From Pyrenula massariospora (lineage: Eukaryota > Ascomycota > Eurotiomycetes > Pyrenulales > Pyrenulaceae): DNA of 64,000 nucleotides. A program made the position numbers and the translations under genes. Below are positions 20,571-29,978 of this stretch, piece by piece (positions within the stretch are counted from its first letter, which is position 1; the number at the start of each line of letters is the position of its first letter). The stretch covers positions 62,001-126,000 of the forward strand of contig JAGFMI010000019.1 of the NCBI GenBank assembly GCA_021030905.1, given 5' to 3'. Below the pieces are notes generated by a model, which did not search any database, was not told the origin of the DNA, and saw nothing but the letters and a program-made list of their open reading frames with translations.

Positions 20571-20996
20571 ATGCATTTTTCTACCACCTTCACCGCCGCC
20601 CTCCTCTCGGCCCTCCCCCTAATCTACGCTGGGCCTCTCCTTCCCCGAGCGAACACCCCAGTAGATCCCAACTCCATAACTGGCACAACCTGCACTTCCC
20701 CTGGCACCACCCTCGTTTCTCACGACATAAACGTAGCCCTCCTGTCCATCTGCGGCAGCATCGCAGGTTCTATTCAGCAGTGCGGCGGGAACCCGACAAC
20801 TACAACTGGCGAATCCGGCACCGCGAAGTTCACACTCACCGCGCAAAGTGGGACAATCGATATCACGAAGGGCCGATGGGAGCACTGCGTTGCGGCAGCG
20901 AGGGCGGTGTGCGGAGATAGCCCTCTAAGCGCGACATGCATTGGGGGTGCAGAAGTGAATGCGGCGAATGTTGATTTCACATTGGAGCAGGCTTGA
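20571..20996 (+). CDS. Small secreted six-cysteine protein (141 aa)
   Basis: A single exon from the ATG at 20571. Residues 1-20 form a classic signal peptide (MHFSTTFTAALLSALPLIYA) with a likely cut before Gly21. The mature ~121 residues contain six cysteines (41, 61, 71, 106, 114, 123), an even number compatible with three disulfides, a Thr-rich loop (NPTTTTGESG) and a predicted beta-rich middle (KFTLTAQSGTIDI). No catalytic motif or anchor is seen. Size, signal peptide and cysteine content match fungal small secreted proteins, a class that includes candidate effectors and cell-wall-associated proteins. No specific family is recognised. The C-rich codon choice in the first half suggests good expression. 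Confidence 0.85.
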   Translation: MHFSTTFTAALLSALPLIYAGPLLPRANTPVDPNSITGTTCTSPGTTLVSHDINVALLSICGSIAGSIQQCGGNPTTTTGESGTAKFTLTAQSGTIDITKGRWEHCVAAARAVCGDSPLSATCIGGAEVNAANVDFTLEQA

Positions 20997-21315
20997 GCTA
21001 GGATTTGAGGTGCAAAGTGGCTGAAAAGAGATTGGAAGTCACGACTGACTCCGGGGGAGCGTTGTTAACATCACATCTGTCGGATCGCGCTAGTACTATG
21101 CCTGGCAACAGCCAGATTATTTCAAATACCTTCACCGGAAATTGACCAGTTGGGTTGATGCTATCGATAGAATCCAATGCATACTACAAAACAAGAAAAT
21201 ATAACAGTTTCATAAATGCTATTTCAAGTGAAGCTCGCCTCCTCATTCCATTGAGCTATTTCACGCTAGCTTTCTGCTTTGCTCTGGCTTGGCGACTGTA
21301 AGCAAGGAGTTGAAG

Positions 21316-21403
21316 CTGGGTGTCAGAAGTCGTAGCACATCTGATTGTTAGCATTGGCGTCCGCCTGGCTAATATTAGATGGGCCATGACTTCTGACACC
21401 CAG
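21316..21403. repeat. 16-bp perfect inverted repeat with 56-bp spacer
   Basis: CTGGGTGTCAGAAGTC at 21316-21331 is the exact reverse complement of GACTTCTGACACCCAG at 21388-21403. The 88-bp unit has the size of a tiny MITE-like remnant or a structured RNA hairpin. I see no clear flanking duplication. Confidence 0.6.
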
Positions 21404-21764
21404 CCTCGAGTTCTTCTCACATCGCGGCCTGAAAGCACTGGCGCAGCTTCACAGAGCCATCTCTTCGGGTTCGTGACAATGGTGTAAGTACCGATTTGGT
21501 GGAGAGCTCAACTTGATCCTTGGAGTGACTCCGTAGAGTTACCAGTGACCCTTGAGATAAATCATCGTCCAGGCGTATTCGTTGAATGCCGGCTCCAGAA
21601 ATCTCTCTATCCACACATCCCAACTGTTCTCCCAATGGAGTCGCATATCCCGGAAAAGCCACAACGACTCATCCCTCACGGTCGTCCGTAGGATGGGAGT
21701 TTTGTAAGTCGAGGGATTCGAAATGCGAATCTCCGCAAGGGCATCCGCAAAGCAAAAAATGATC

Positions 21765-21796
21765 TAGGCGAGCAAATAGGCTTAATTGCTCGCCTA
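21765..21796. repeat. 11-bp perfect hairpin
   Basis: TAGGCGAGCAA (21765-21775) and TTGCTCGCCTA (21786-21796) are exact reverse complements around a 10-nt loop. It lies within an intergenic stretch; the function is unknown. Confidence 0.55.
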
Positions 21797-22176
21797 CATA
21801 CAGGAGCCCCGGCTTGCCGACTTCCAACATATCATCTTGCCTCTTGTCGCTCTGCCTAGGCTTCTTTGCTACAATAGCTTCTCTTGTTTTGTTTAAGAGT
21901 CTATAATGTTGAGTTCTGGTGAACAAAAGCCACATTGCCTTCACTGTGTCATGATGGATTTTACGCTCACCTATGATTTCACTCTAACACCCAGGTAGGG
22001 TTCATATCACCGACACTAATCATAACACTAATCCCTTTGTTCACGGTGTTCCGGTAGACGTATAAATTCTGCTTCTATATTCAGTAGAAAAGATTCTTCA
22101 TTTTCATTGCAAAACGTCTCAAGCCTTGTTTCTTAAGATTCAGGTCTATAGAAAGAAAAAAACAAATTCGACCAAC

Positions 22177-22908
22177 ATGGTTCAACCCCCTGCCAATGAT
22201 AAACCTCAGCAAAACATGGAAGTTGATGGAGGAGCACACGCATCACCCTCTCAGAATCAAGAACAGCAAGCATTTATCATCAAACAAAGTCTCGACGAAA
22301 CGGGCTGGAATCTTTGTCGTACCGTCTACAATGAACTCGAGGCGCTCCTCTCCAAAGCAAACCGCAACCTCACCAGGCTCCGTGGTTTGCTTCAAGAAAA
22401 CCTCGGGCCGGGTGATGGGCTTGATGCGAGGTTTGCCGATCACGTGGACAATGACATCCAAAAGAGCGGCTTCTACACCTACCTGGAATGGCTCGAAGGA
22501 GAGGCTGCCCGGTTCCGAAAGCTGCTGGGCCTGACCGTGTACGCGGGATCTGAGATCTATGAGTACAGCAATTTTGGCGAGGACGAATGGGCAAACACCT
22601 TCAACGCGCTCGTACACCTTAGGAACAACACTCAGTACCTCGGCGAGGATGTTCAAAGGCTCGCTGATTCCAATAGACGTGCGGCCGTCCTGCTCTATGA
22701 GCTAGCCACAGAGAGCAAGCTGAAAAACTTTCATAGCGAAGCAACGAGGAGCTTTCTCGACGAACACTATCCCGTTGCTGACGTGAGAGGCCTTATGCGG
22801 TGCATCTTGAGAAAGATTGAGGCTGTCGCAGCAAAGTGGGAAGAGAAGGCGATGGAAGAGGCTGCGATGGATGATTACTGGGAACTATGGTCTGATTCTC
22901 AGTCGTAG
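22177..22908 (+). CDS. Hypothetical helical protein (243 aa)
   Basis: I chose the ATG at 22177 (MVQPPANDKPQQNMEVDGG), since the frame upstream has no ATG. The first ~35 residues are polar and Gln-rich. The rest is predicted largely alpha-helical, with regularly spaced Leu (YNELEALLSKANRNLTRLRG) and an acidic end (EEAAMDDYWELWSD). There is no signal peptide, membrane segment or catalytic motif. I do not recognise the family. It faces the 24504-23704 gene tail to tail, and both encode helical proteins of similar size, which hints at but does not show a relationship. Confidence 0.6.
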   Translation: MVQPPANDKPQQNMEVDGGAHASPSQNQEQQAFIIKQSLDETGWNLCRTVYNELEALLSKANRNLTRLRGLLQENLGPGDGLDARFADHVDNDIQKSGFYTYLEWLEGEAARFRKLLGLTVYAGSEIYEYSNFGEDEWANTFNALVHLRNNTQYLGEDVQRLADSNRRAAVLLYELATESKLKNFHSEATRSFLDEHYPVADVRGLMRCILRKIEAVAAKWEEKAMEEAAMDDYWELWSDSQS

Positions 22909-23703
22909 AGCCATGAGGCTGGAGAAACTGGGAGCCAAATTGACAAAGGTGAGGGATAATAAGTGTCTTCGACATTTTATTTTGCCATATGTCCTTGCCA
23001 AAGTAATAGAGCTGATTTCATTGCTCATTAGCTGCAAAATCATAAATTGAATGACAACCCCTTATTTTTAAAATTTTTTGAAATAATCTAATGCTATTTT
23101 AGATTTTCACTGTAGACACTGCTTGTTGAAGTAGCCCGGAAAGCTGCAACGTTCTACACCTTGAGTTCCCAATCTCAAAGCAGTCTATAGAGTTGAAGCT
23201 CGACAGCCATACTTCATCACCTAATTCAGCTTAAATTTTGAGATGATCTTGCCCATATTTTCAGTTTCCTCTTCCCATTCGAATTCTGGCAGTGAAACTT
23301 CCGGTATGTCTTTGTAGCTGATTGTGGCTGTTGATTGACGTTAGACCACGGGTAAACCCTGTAGAGCTCTCACAATCGAAGGCGGCAAAGATTTGGTATG
23401 CGCAATAGTTGATTTTATCGACGAGGATTAAGTGTTTTTAGTACATCGGGTAGACATAAGTGGTGTGCTATACATGGCCACAAAAGCGCGTTGGGAAGCA
23501 ACATTGTTTCAAGTTACACGCATTATAGGTTCTCATCTGAAATGCAGAGATTAAGTATAACGAAGAGTTAGGAAGTATGTTCGATGAGGATTTTGGTTTG
23601 TGTTGAAACAGTCCCACATTGAAAAAGAGCGGGTGTGTAATCTTAGTAGCTCCATCAGTAAGTTTAATATCAGTCTTCTACTTCAACAAGAATTTCATTC
23701 ACT
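22909..23703. other. Intergenic region between convergent genes
   Basis: This is AT-rich sequence holding the 3' ends of two convergent genes. I see no coding region or repeat. Confidence 0.45.
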
Positions 23704-24504
23704 CTATACCCTTAAAGTAGCCAGCTTGATCTGGCCTAAGTGAGCTTCAAGACGTTCTTCCTCTTCCGCTAAGCAGAAGCCCGGTGTATCGACAGCAAGT
23801 TGAAAAGTCTCGAAGAGCCCTGAAGTGGGCTTGTCGTCTTGAATTTGCGCTCGAAGTGCCATCCACTGCACACGCCATACTTCATGGGCGATCTTCTCGC
23901 ATGGCGCGGCAATTTTGAAGACCATCCTGGCGAGGTCCTTAAGGACATGCCCCCATGCTGTTTTAATCTCTGGAGAGACAAGGGCACTGTGCGAGCGAAG
24001 AGTCTCTCGTGTTGATATAGCTCGGTCAAGAAAGCCTTGAACATGAGCAATATCATTGTGATGCTTCTGTGCTGCCTTCCTTAGAAGTGATACATCGGAC
24101 ATAAGCTTGCTCAGATGAGTAGGGGTGCAGTATTCAGGGACAGGTTCTCCATCTCCATCATTCAGGGTCCATGAATAGACGCCGAAATACTGGCAAACAT
24201 TTTCGAGAAGGATGTTATAATTTGTCATTTGACGACGCCAAATCCATATGTCTACTAACCTCAGTATGCCGCAGTATTGAGGGTCGAATTCTTCCGACAG
24301 TGTAGTTAAAGATTGCTCCAAGCCTGGCGACGCGTTTCTGGCTAGTTCGGTTAGAAGCTTGGCTTCGATCCCGATCCTTCGGCTCTCGCCAAGGGTGTCG
24401 TCTTCGACTCGATGTTGACCTTCATTCCCATTGCAAGGCTTTGAATTTTGGATCTCTGCCTTCATATGCCGTTCTACAACACCAAATCCTGACGTTGGGG
24501 CCAT
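23704..24504 (-). CDS. Hypothetical helical protein (266 aa)
   Basis: A single exon from the ATG at 24504 to the stop at 23704. The N-terminal ~60 residues are polar. The remainder looks helical, with aromatic-rich segments (LVDIWIWRRQMTNYNILLEN, CQYFGVYSWTLNDGDGEP) and an acidic C-terminal helix (LAEEEERLEAHLGQIKLATL). There is no signal peptide or clear membrane span. I do not recognise the family. The spacing of the helical blocks loosely resembles the convergent gene at 22177-22908, but I see no alignable motif that proves common origin. Confidence 0.6.
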   Translation of the reverse strand: MAPTSGFGVVERHMKAEIQNSKPCNGNEGQHRVEDDTLGESRRIGIEAKLLTELARNASPGLEQSLTTLSEEFDPQYCGILRLVDIWIWRRQMTNYNILLENVCQYFGVYSWTLNDGDGEPVPEYCTPTHLSKLMSDVSLLRKAAQKHHNDIAHVQGFLDRAISTRETLRSHSALVSPEIKTAWGHVLKDLARMVFKIAAPCEKIAHEVWRVQWMALRAQIQDDKPTSGLFETFQLAVDTPGFCLAEEEERLEAHLGQIKLATLRV

Positions 24505-26146
24505 CGCGTCGTGAAGGCGGGGTTAGGGAAGGTATATTCGTTCTGCCAGCAGCGTTCTCTAAAATGGTATTATGTGAGAGTTATCGGGTTTGATGATGAT
24601 CTTGGTTGAAGTGAATTGGCAAAGCTTTCACAATTGGACATTCTACATCCATATCTCTCTATAAATAGGCAGCAAATTGAGAAGTAACTTGCTCTGAGAT
24701 CACAAAGAAAATCTGCTGCTGCAGTGTTAGTGTAGCATTTTGCGCAGGTAGTTAACTACGGTTAGCGTTGTCAAAGCCCCAAGGAAAAAGGGATTGCGAA
24801 TACAATGCATTTATCGCATGACAAATGGGCGCGAAAGGGCATTTGCTTGTAGTCTGATCCATACAAGCTAGAGAATTCTGTAGCTACCGCCGAATGACCT
24901 TGTTTGAATAATGCTAAACCAGCTGAACCGAAGAAAGACGGTCGATATGGCGTGGTTTAGGAGTACAGCAACGGCGGCGGCGGCGCGCTTATGATGGCGT
25001 GTATGGCTATGGCTGCCACGCTACATTTTCCCAAGATTATTTCTAGTTATCGAATAAGTCATTAGACTTTCAAGCTTTTGGATGCTTTATGCACTTAACA
25101 TATCAATCGAGTCAGTATGTTAAAAGCTTCAGACGTCGAGATGTCTCCCACATCGCTCGGAAAAGGTTCGTATCAAAGTATCTCCGCTCCGAGCCACTTA
25201 ACCCTAATCCCATCAACAGGCAATTTTCGCCCACAGCAAGCTAACTCTCAGGACCGAAACTAACCTGCTCCAAAGAGCCCAATCCACTTGGAACAGATCT
25301 GAGAAGTCCCGAACCAGGCCGCCGTACGACTACATGTCCTACATTTCGAACCTTCGAGCTAGTAGATCATCAAATGTACTGTGCTTTAAAGAACGAAATG
25401 AGTCAGAGATCTGGTCCGCACCAACAATGCTTTTTGTAACAGTAGCTCAGTGGACGAGAAGACTTGGGTCAATAAGGGCTCAAACGATTCTGGACCCAGG
25501 CATTAGGGAAGGCGCCTCACCACAGGAAAGCGCAATTATAGGAAGCCGACATAGGAAGCCGACATAACCAGTCAGGAGCTGTGACGCTTTAGCATCGTTC
25601 TTACAAGACCATTATTATCCGCTACGCGCTCCAACCGTATTTGAAGTCTCTGAGCTAATCATAGCCCTCCATTGCTCTTTGCGTCTCTTTGTGTTCCCTA
25701 TTATCTTTGTCAATGGTCTCTGCTTTCCGGATTGTCCAGCCAATAATGGCTGATTGCCACACTAGCATCTATCAAGACAATTCCTTTGAGCGTCCGAGAC
25801 AGAACCAGCCTTTGTCTATAAAAGCATACAATGATTCTCGTTCGAGATATAAAATTCCTAACAAAGAGATTTCAACGGGCATTGTCAGAATCCTAAATCC
25901 TTTCTCCAAATACAAACCCTTCGTCTCTCTTTCTATTAGCTTTTACAGACGGCAATAATAATGGCCGCTCCCTACAGTCTCACCTATCTCCTCTCCTTCG
26001 AAGCTTTTGGATGTCAATTGCATCTATTGTGTTGTACATAGCGGAATTGACCTTCACCCAAAGTATTCTCTTGCGCCGGCCGCAAGATCCATAAACCAGC
26101 GCGAACAAGTCCTACCTCTGGTAAGTAATCATCATTATTTCCCACC
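24505..26146. other. Intergenic region
   Basis: Short frames only (e.g. 25334-25567, 25689-25958). A 13-bp tandem duplication (ATAGGAAGCCGAC, twice) lies near 25540-25566, and a CGG-rich patch near 24968-24985. A GTAAGT donor-like site at 26121 lies just before the next start codon and may mark an intron in its 5' UTR. I see no gene. Confidence 0.4.
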
Positions 26147-26824
26147 ATGCTCGACCAAGTCGTCACCGCCACAACCCTCCTTGTGGCCCGCGCAACCGAC
26201 TCAGTCACTAACACCCATCCAACCTCATCCGCACACGTATCCCAAACGTCATCATCCAAGCACGCTTCCCACACAACCCAAACTTCCGCCTCCACCGCCA
26301 CCCCCTCTGAGTACCGCTCCTCTAACAAGCAACCCACTTGCGGCACTGACGGCTGCTATCAATTCATCCTAATCGCCTGCTGCATCTGGGGCACTGTCTT
26401 CATCACAGGATGTTTCTTCGCGTACTTCTACGCCAAGCGAGCCGGGTGGATCGGATCGCTCCCAGCCCGCAAGAACAAGGGCAAAGCAAAGGATGTGGAG
26501 AGCAGAGACGACGGCTTTGATATGGCTCCCATCCAAAGACCCTCGCCCGCGCGCGCCAAAGACGGAGGCTTCTTCGCACATGCACGAAGTAAGTCTTCAG
26601 ATCTGGCACGCCATTTTCGAGTAAACTCTAGCCAGGAGAGCGTTTGGGGAGAAAGTGAGGAGGATGCGAGACGGATCAATGACGCGAGGAAGGCGGGAAG
26701 GAAGGCTGATAGCATTTCCCCGCCTTCTGCTGGGACTGCTACTGCTGGCCCGCCGGCGGGATCGAGGCTGGTGAGGACTGAGAGCGGGTTTTATCGGTAC
26801 GTAGATGCGAGTGGGAGGGTGTAG
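26147..26824 (+). CDS. Single-pass membrane protein with Ser/Thr-rich ectodomain (225 aa)
   Basis: The ATG at 26147 sits in a strong Kozak context (CCACCATG). Residues 1-65 are Ser/Thr-rich and likely O-glycosylated, with a small cysteine pair (PTCGTDGC). One hydrophobic span at about 73-95 (FILIACCIWGTVFITGCFF and onward) is followed by a basic stop-transfer (AKRAG) and a charged, Ser-rich tail that ends in an aromatic piece (ESGFYRYVDASGRV). The layout resembles fungal plasma-membrane sensor or adaptor proteins (Mid2/Wsc-like topology), but no WSC or Mid2 signature is present, so this is topology only. A GTAAGT 26 bp upstream suggests an unmodelled 5' exon. Confidence 0.65.
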   Translation: MLDQVVTATTLLVARATDSVTNTHPTSSAHVSQTSSSKHASHTTQTSASTATPSEYRSSNKQPTCGTDGCYQFILIACCIWGTVFITGCFFAYFYAKRAGWIGSLPARKNKGKAKDVESRDDGFDMAPIQRPSPARAKDGGFFAHARSKSSDLARHFRVNSSQESVWGESEEDARRINDARKAGRKADSISPPSAGTATAGPPAGSRLVRTESGFYRYVDASGRV

Positions 26825-28841
26825 AGGACGAGACTTCAAGGAGAGGTTTTGCATGGAATTTCTAAAATTGAATTTGAACGCAAATGAAATTTGTATTTAT
26901 GAGATGTGATATATAATTTCGTTAAGTGAAAATTCGTGAACGAGTCTTTGGAAGGGACCTAGAAGTGTCTGGAGCTCGCAGAACTTTCTATGTGTCCAGC
27001 AAAGGGATGTCGGAGCCATATTTGTCCCGTTTGTCTCGATTCAGCTTCGAATGAACTTTTTAAGAGTTGAATTGATACAATAATTAGCTTGATCTCGCCG
27101 TTGTGAGCCTAAAGCTTTCTTGCGATACAAATTAAGGGTGAAACTGAGGAAAATCCGATCAGCGATTGGTGTTGGAATTGGCTACGGATGGGACTCGTTG
27201 TCGCTTGACCAGAGGTCGAAACACCCTGGTGAGATATTGTGAGGTAATATGTTACCAATATTGAATATTAAAATGAGATTCATTGTTTGCGCCTAACAAA
27301 ATCCCGGCCTTCCGTTCTTCCGCAAAAGCAGCAACAATAGCCTAATGATGTCGTGACTTTTGATACCTTTCTCCGGGTTATTTTCTCATCGAGTCTGACC
27401 CGAGCCGGGGAGATCTGGAGACCTGTAAAAAAATGCGGCGACAATCATTCTTCCCGACACCTTCAGATACTTCTCAACCACCTCATCCGAATCTATCGAA
27501 CGTACTAATACGTGCACCTTTCTAGGGCTTTGAAACACTTTGTTCTGATCATGAATGCCGATGCGCCAGGTAGAAACCGATTGACGGAATTAGAGAGCAT
27601 AACCACCTTGACGTCAGGACAAGGCGGAAAAAGCAAAGAGACGCAAGTGAAAAAAAAAGAAAAGCGTATGCAGCCGACCACTGCGGAACAGGCTCATGCA
27701 AACCTCAGCTCCCTCACTCTTCCCGCTTTGCATATTTCCGGCAGCAGCCGGTGCACATGCAGTCTGTCAGTGGATGCGGGGTATCTGGAAAGTGCCTTCG
27801 GAAAGTGCCTTCAATACAGGTGTGAAGCTACGGCTGCCAGGTTCTAGCTTCTCTGTGAAGTCATGCATCTTGGTGAGGACCTTGGCGATGACCAAGGCTA
27901 CGATATCGCCAACGATTTTAAGCAGCGCGGCCTAGATTAGTTGCATATGTGCCTGGATTCTCGGACTTCCCCTAATTGCCGTGTAAAGAGCAGTTCCTTC
28001 TATTGAACCATTTGTACTAATGCTATTGCTCGAACCTAGGGAACAGAGCGAGAAGTCTTGCTTATCATTCCCACTTATCAATGGGGCGTCATGGTCAGTT
28101 GTGTTCTCACTCTAGGTCTATTCGGGAAATGGGGGCGAAGGAGTCTGCGACCTGAGAGGATCTAGGCTCCCCAAGGAGACAGCACTATATCATGTCATTC
28201 TCTGAACTCTCACCCTCTTTGACGCCACAGTTTCACACTCTTGCCGCTATACTCTGCTGATAGAAGCGAGGCTATCGACACCATGTCTTTGCTGTAGGTA
28301 CAGAGAGGTGGCACGGGCTAGCACAGCAAGAGTGCAAGCACTGACTAAATTGCCAAATCACATTGCTACCTATGCAGCATCTTCTACACCACCAGACTCT
28401 GATACGGAGCGCCACGAAGCGAATTCTCCGTCTATGACTCTGATTTTATCTGCGTGTAACCTGGTAGGCATGTACTGCAGCTTCTCATTTGCAAAACTGA
28501 GGCATGGGGTTACACATTTGGCTCATGTTGAAGTGCTGCTTGCTTTTCTCGAGATAACGCCGCCCACACCCGATCTCACGAAAACGAGAACTTTAAGTAT
28601 AATCTGTTTGCAGCATGACCCGGCACATTTTCAAGTTTCATGTACTCGACATTGATGGTCAGTGTGAGTATGTGACAGAGCCTCTATCTTGACGCAGTTT
28701 AGAACTCAATTTTCTCTTACCCTTATAGCTCTCCCTGTCGAAAATCATAAGTCGGTTCCAATCCCATACATATCTTTTGAAACCTTCAATATTGTTATTG
28801 TCGACAAGACGTTCTTGACTGACCCAGTGATTAAATATACA
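26825..28841. other. Intergenic region with possible unmodelled coding relics
   Basis: Two coding-like minus-strand stretches (27767-27931 and about 27920-28050) occur without a splice model that links them in phase. A 13-bp tandem repeat (GGAAAGTGCCTTC, twice) lies near 27786-27812. The plus-strand frames at 27512-27847 and 28308-28655 are unrecognisable. No gene is supportable with confidence. Confidence 0.35.
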
Positions 28842-29978
28842 ATGTCAAATCCCTTCAAATTGCCGCCGCCAAAGGACAATGCCAATCCAGGCCCAAGTGT
28901 GACCGCAATATGGATTTCTCTAAGTGCTATTGCGGCTATAGTCATGACCGCTCGATTGTGGACAAAGACAAGATATCGAAACTTTGGCATCGATGACGTT
29001 TTCATGCTTTTGGCGACCCTAACATTCATCGGCGCTGCTGTCTTAACTGCTATAGTCGGCCAAAAAGGCTTGGCTCGACACATGTACTTTTTAGACGAGA
29101 ATCAGATAGTTCTCGTTCTGAAACTGTCCTATGCTGGTCAGCCAATAATCACAATGTCTGACGCTTTTGGCAAAGGCTCGATCGCCATCTTTTTACTTCG
29201 TATTATGGGTCGCGCCTCTGCACCTTGGCAAAAATGGCTTCTATGGATCACCATCTTCCTAACTTTCGCTCTTGGAATTATTAACAGCCTCCTCACTTTC
29301 CTTCAATGCGAGAAACCACAGGCGCTCTGGAACTTTCTGTTGCGCGAAACGACAAAGTGTTGGAAGCCATCTGTACAACCAGACTTTGCATTAGCGACGT
29401 CAGCTTACTATACATTGGTCGACTTTATACTTGCGCTCATTCCAACATCGATTATCTACAAACTGCAGATGTCGCTGAGAAAGAAAATCGCTCTCTGTAT
29501 CCTCCTCGGCTTAGGTCTTCTGACAGGAATCTTTTCTGCGATAAAGACAGCACAGACCCAAGCCCTTGCAAAACGGTCTGATCCGATCTTTTACGAATTT
29601 AAGCTCAGCTCCTATACTGCTGCCGAGATTTTCTTGATGATCGTGCTTGGTAGCGTGCCTACATTCAAGCGTCCGTACGAATATTTATTGGAAATCATTT
29701 CACAAAGCAGGGTTTACATCAGCTTGAGGAACCGTCTTAGTCAGAATTCACGCTCTCGGGTAGGCGCATCTGATAGCACAGCCAAACGGAATCACTATAT
29801 CAAACAGAAGGACCAGTTGTTCTCACCTGACAATCGCCACGGCCGAGATATCATGATTGCTTCTCGTCCCCATGGCTGGAACGCTGGAGATACTCGCGAG
29901 CATACGACGGAGGACTTTGAGAACGGTGGAGGGCGAGCTCATAATATCCAGATGATCCAGACATTCGAGGTTGTGTGA
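28842..29978 (+). CDS. Fungal rhodopsin-domain integral membrane protein (378 aa)
   Basis: The start is the first ATG of the frame (MSNPFKLPPPKDN). Seven hydrophobic spans lie near residues 19-39, 51-72, 86-110, 122-144, 178-200, 206-226 and 249-263. The family's early motif FGIDDVFMLLA is present after span 1, with paired cysteines near 146 and 163 in an outer loop and the conserved-looking AEIFLMIVLGSVPTFKRPYE in the last span. This is the layout of the fungal rhodopsin-domain family (SAT4/PTH11-like integral membrane proteins). Many such proteins are orphan receptors or pathway-associated membrane proteins; the ligand here is unknown. There is no N-terminal CFEM domain. The ~110-residue polar tail is likely cytosolic. 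Confidence 0.85.
   Translation: MSNPFKLPPPKDNANPGPSVTAIWISLSAIAAIVMTARLWTKTRYRNFGIDDVFMLLATLTFIGAAVLTAIVGQKGLARHMYFLDENQIVLVLKLSYAGQPIITMSDAFGKGSIAIFLLRIMGRASAPWQKWLLWITIFLTFALGIINSLLTFLQCEKPQALWNFLLRETTKCWKPSVQPDFALATSAYYTLVDFILALIPTSIIYKLQMSLRKKIALCILLGLGLLTGIFSAIKTAQTQALAKRSDPIFYEFKLSSYTAAEIFLMIVLGSVPTFKRPYEYLLEIISQSRVYISLRNRLSQNSRSRVGASDSTAKRNHYIKQKDQLFSPDNRHGRDIMIASRPHGWNAGDTREHTTEDFENGGGRAHNIQMIQTFEVV

Larger units (their letters stand above)
20997..22176. other. Intergenic region with two inverted repeats
   Basis: It holds a 16-bp perfect inverted repeat at 21316-21331/21388-21403 and an 11-bp perfect hairpin at 21765-21796. Open frames at 21256-21438, 21417-21662 and 21669-21944 (-) are short and unrecognisable. 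It also contains the 3' UTR of the secreted-protein gene and the promoter of the 22177 gene. Confidence 0.4.

Noticed and set aside
25448-25520. A tRNA-like start (TAGCTCAGTGG resembling an A box)
   Set aside because: No matching B box at the right distance, and I could not fold an acceptor stem.
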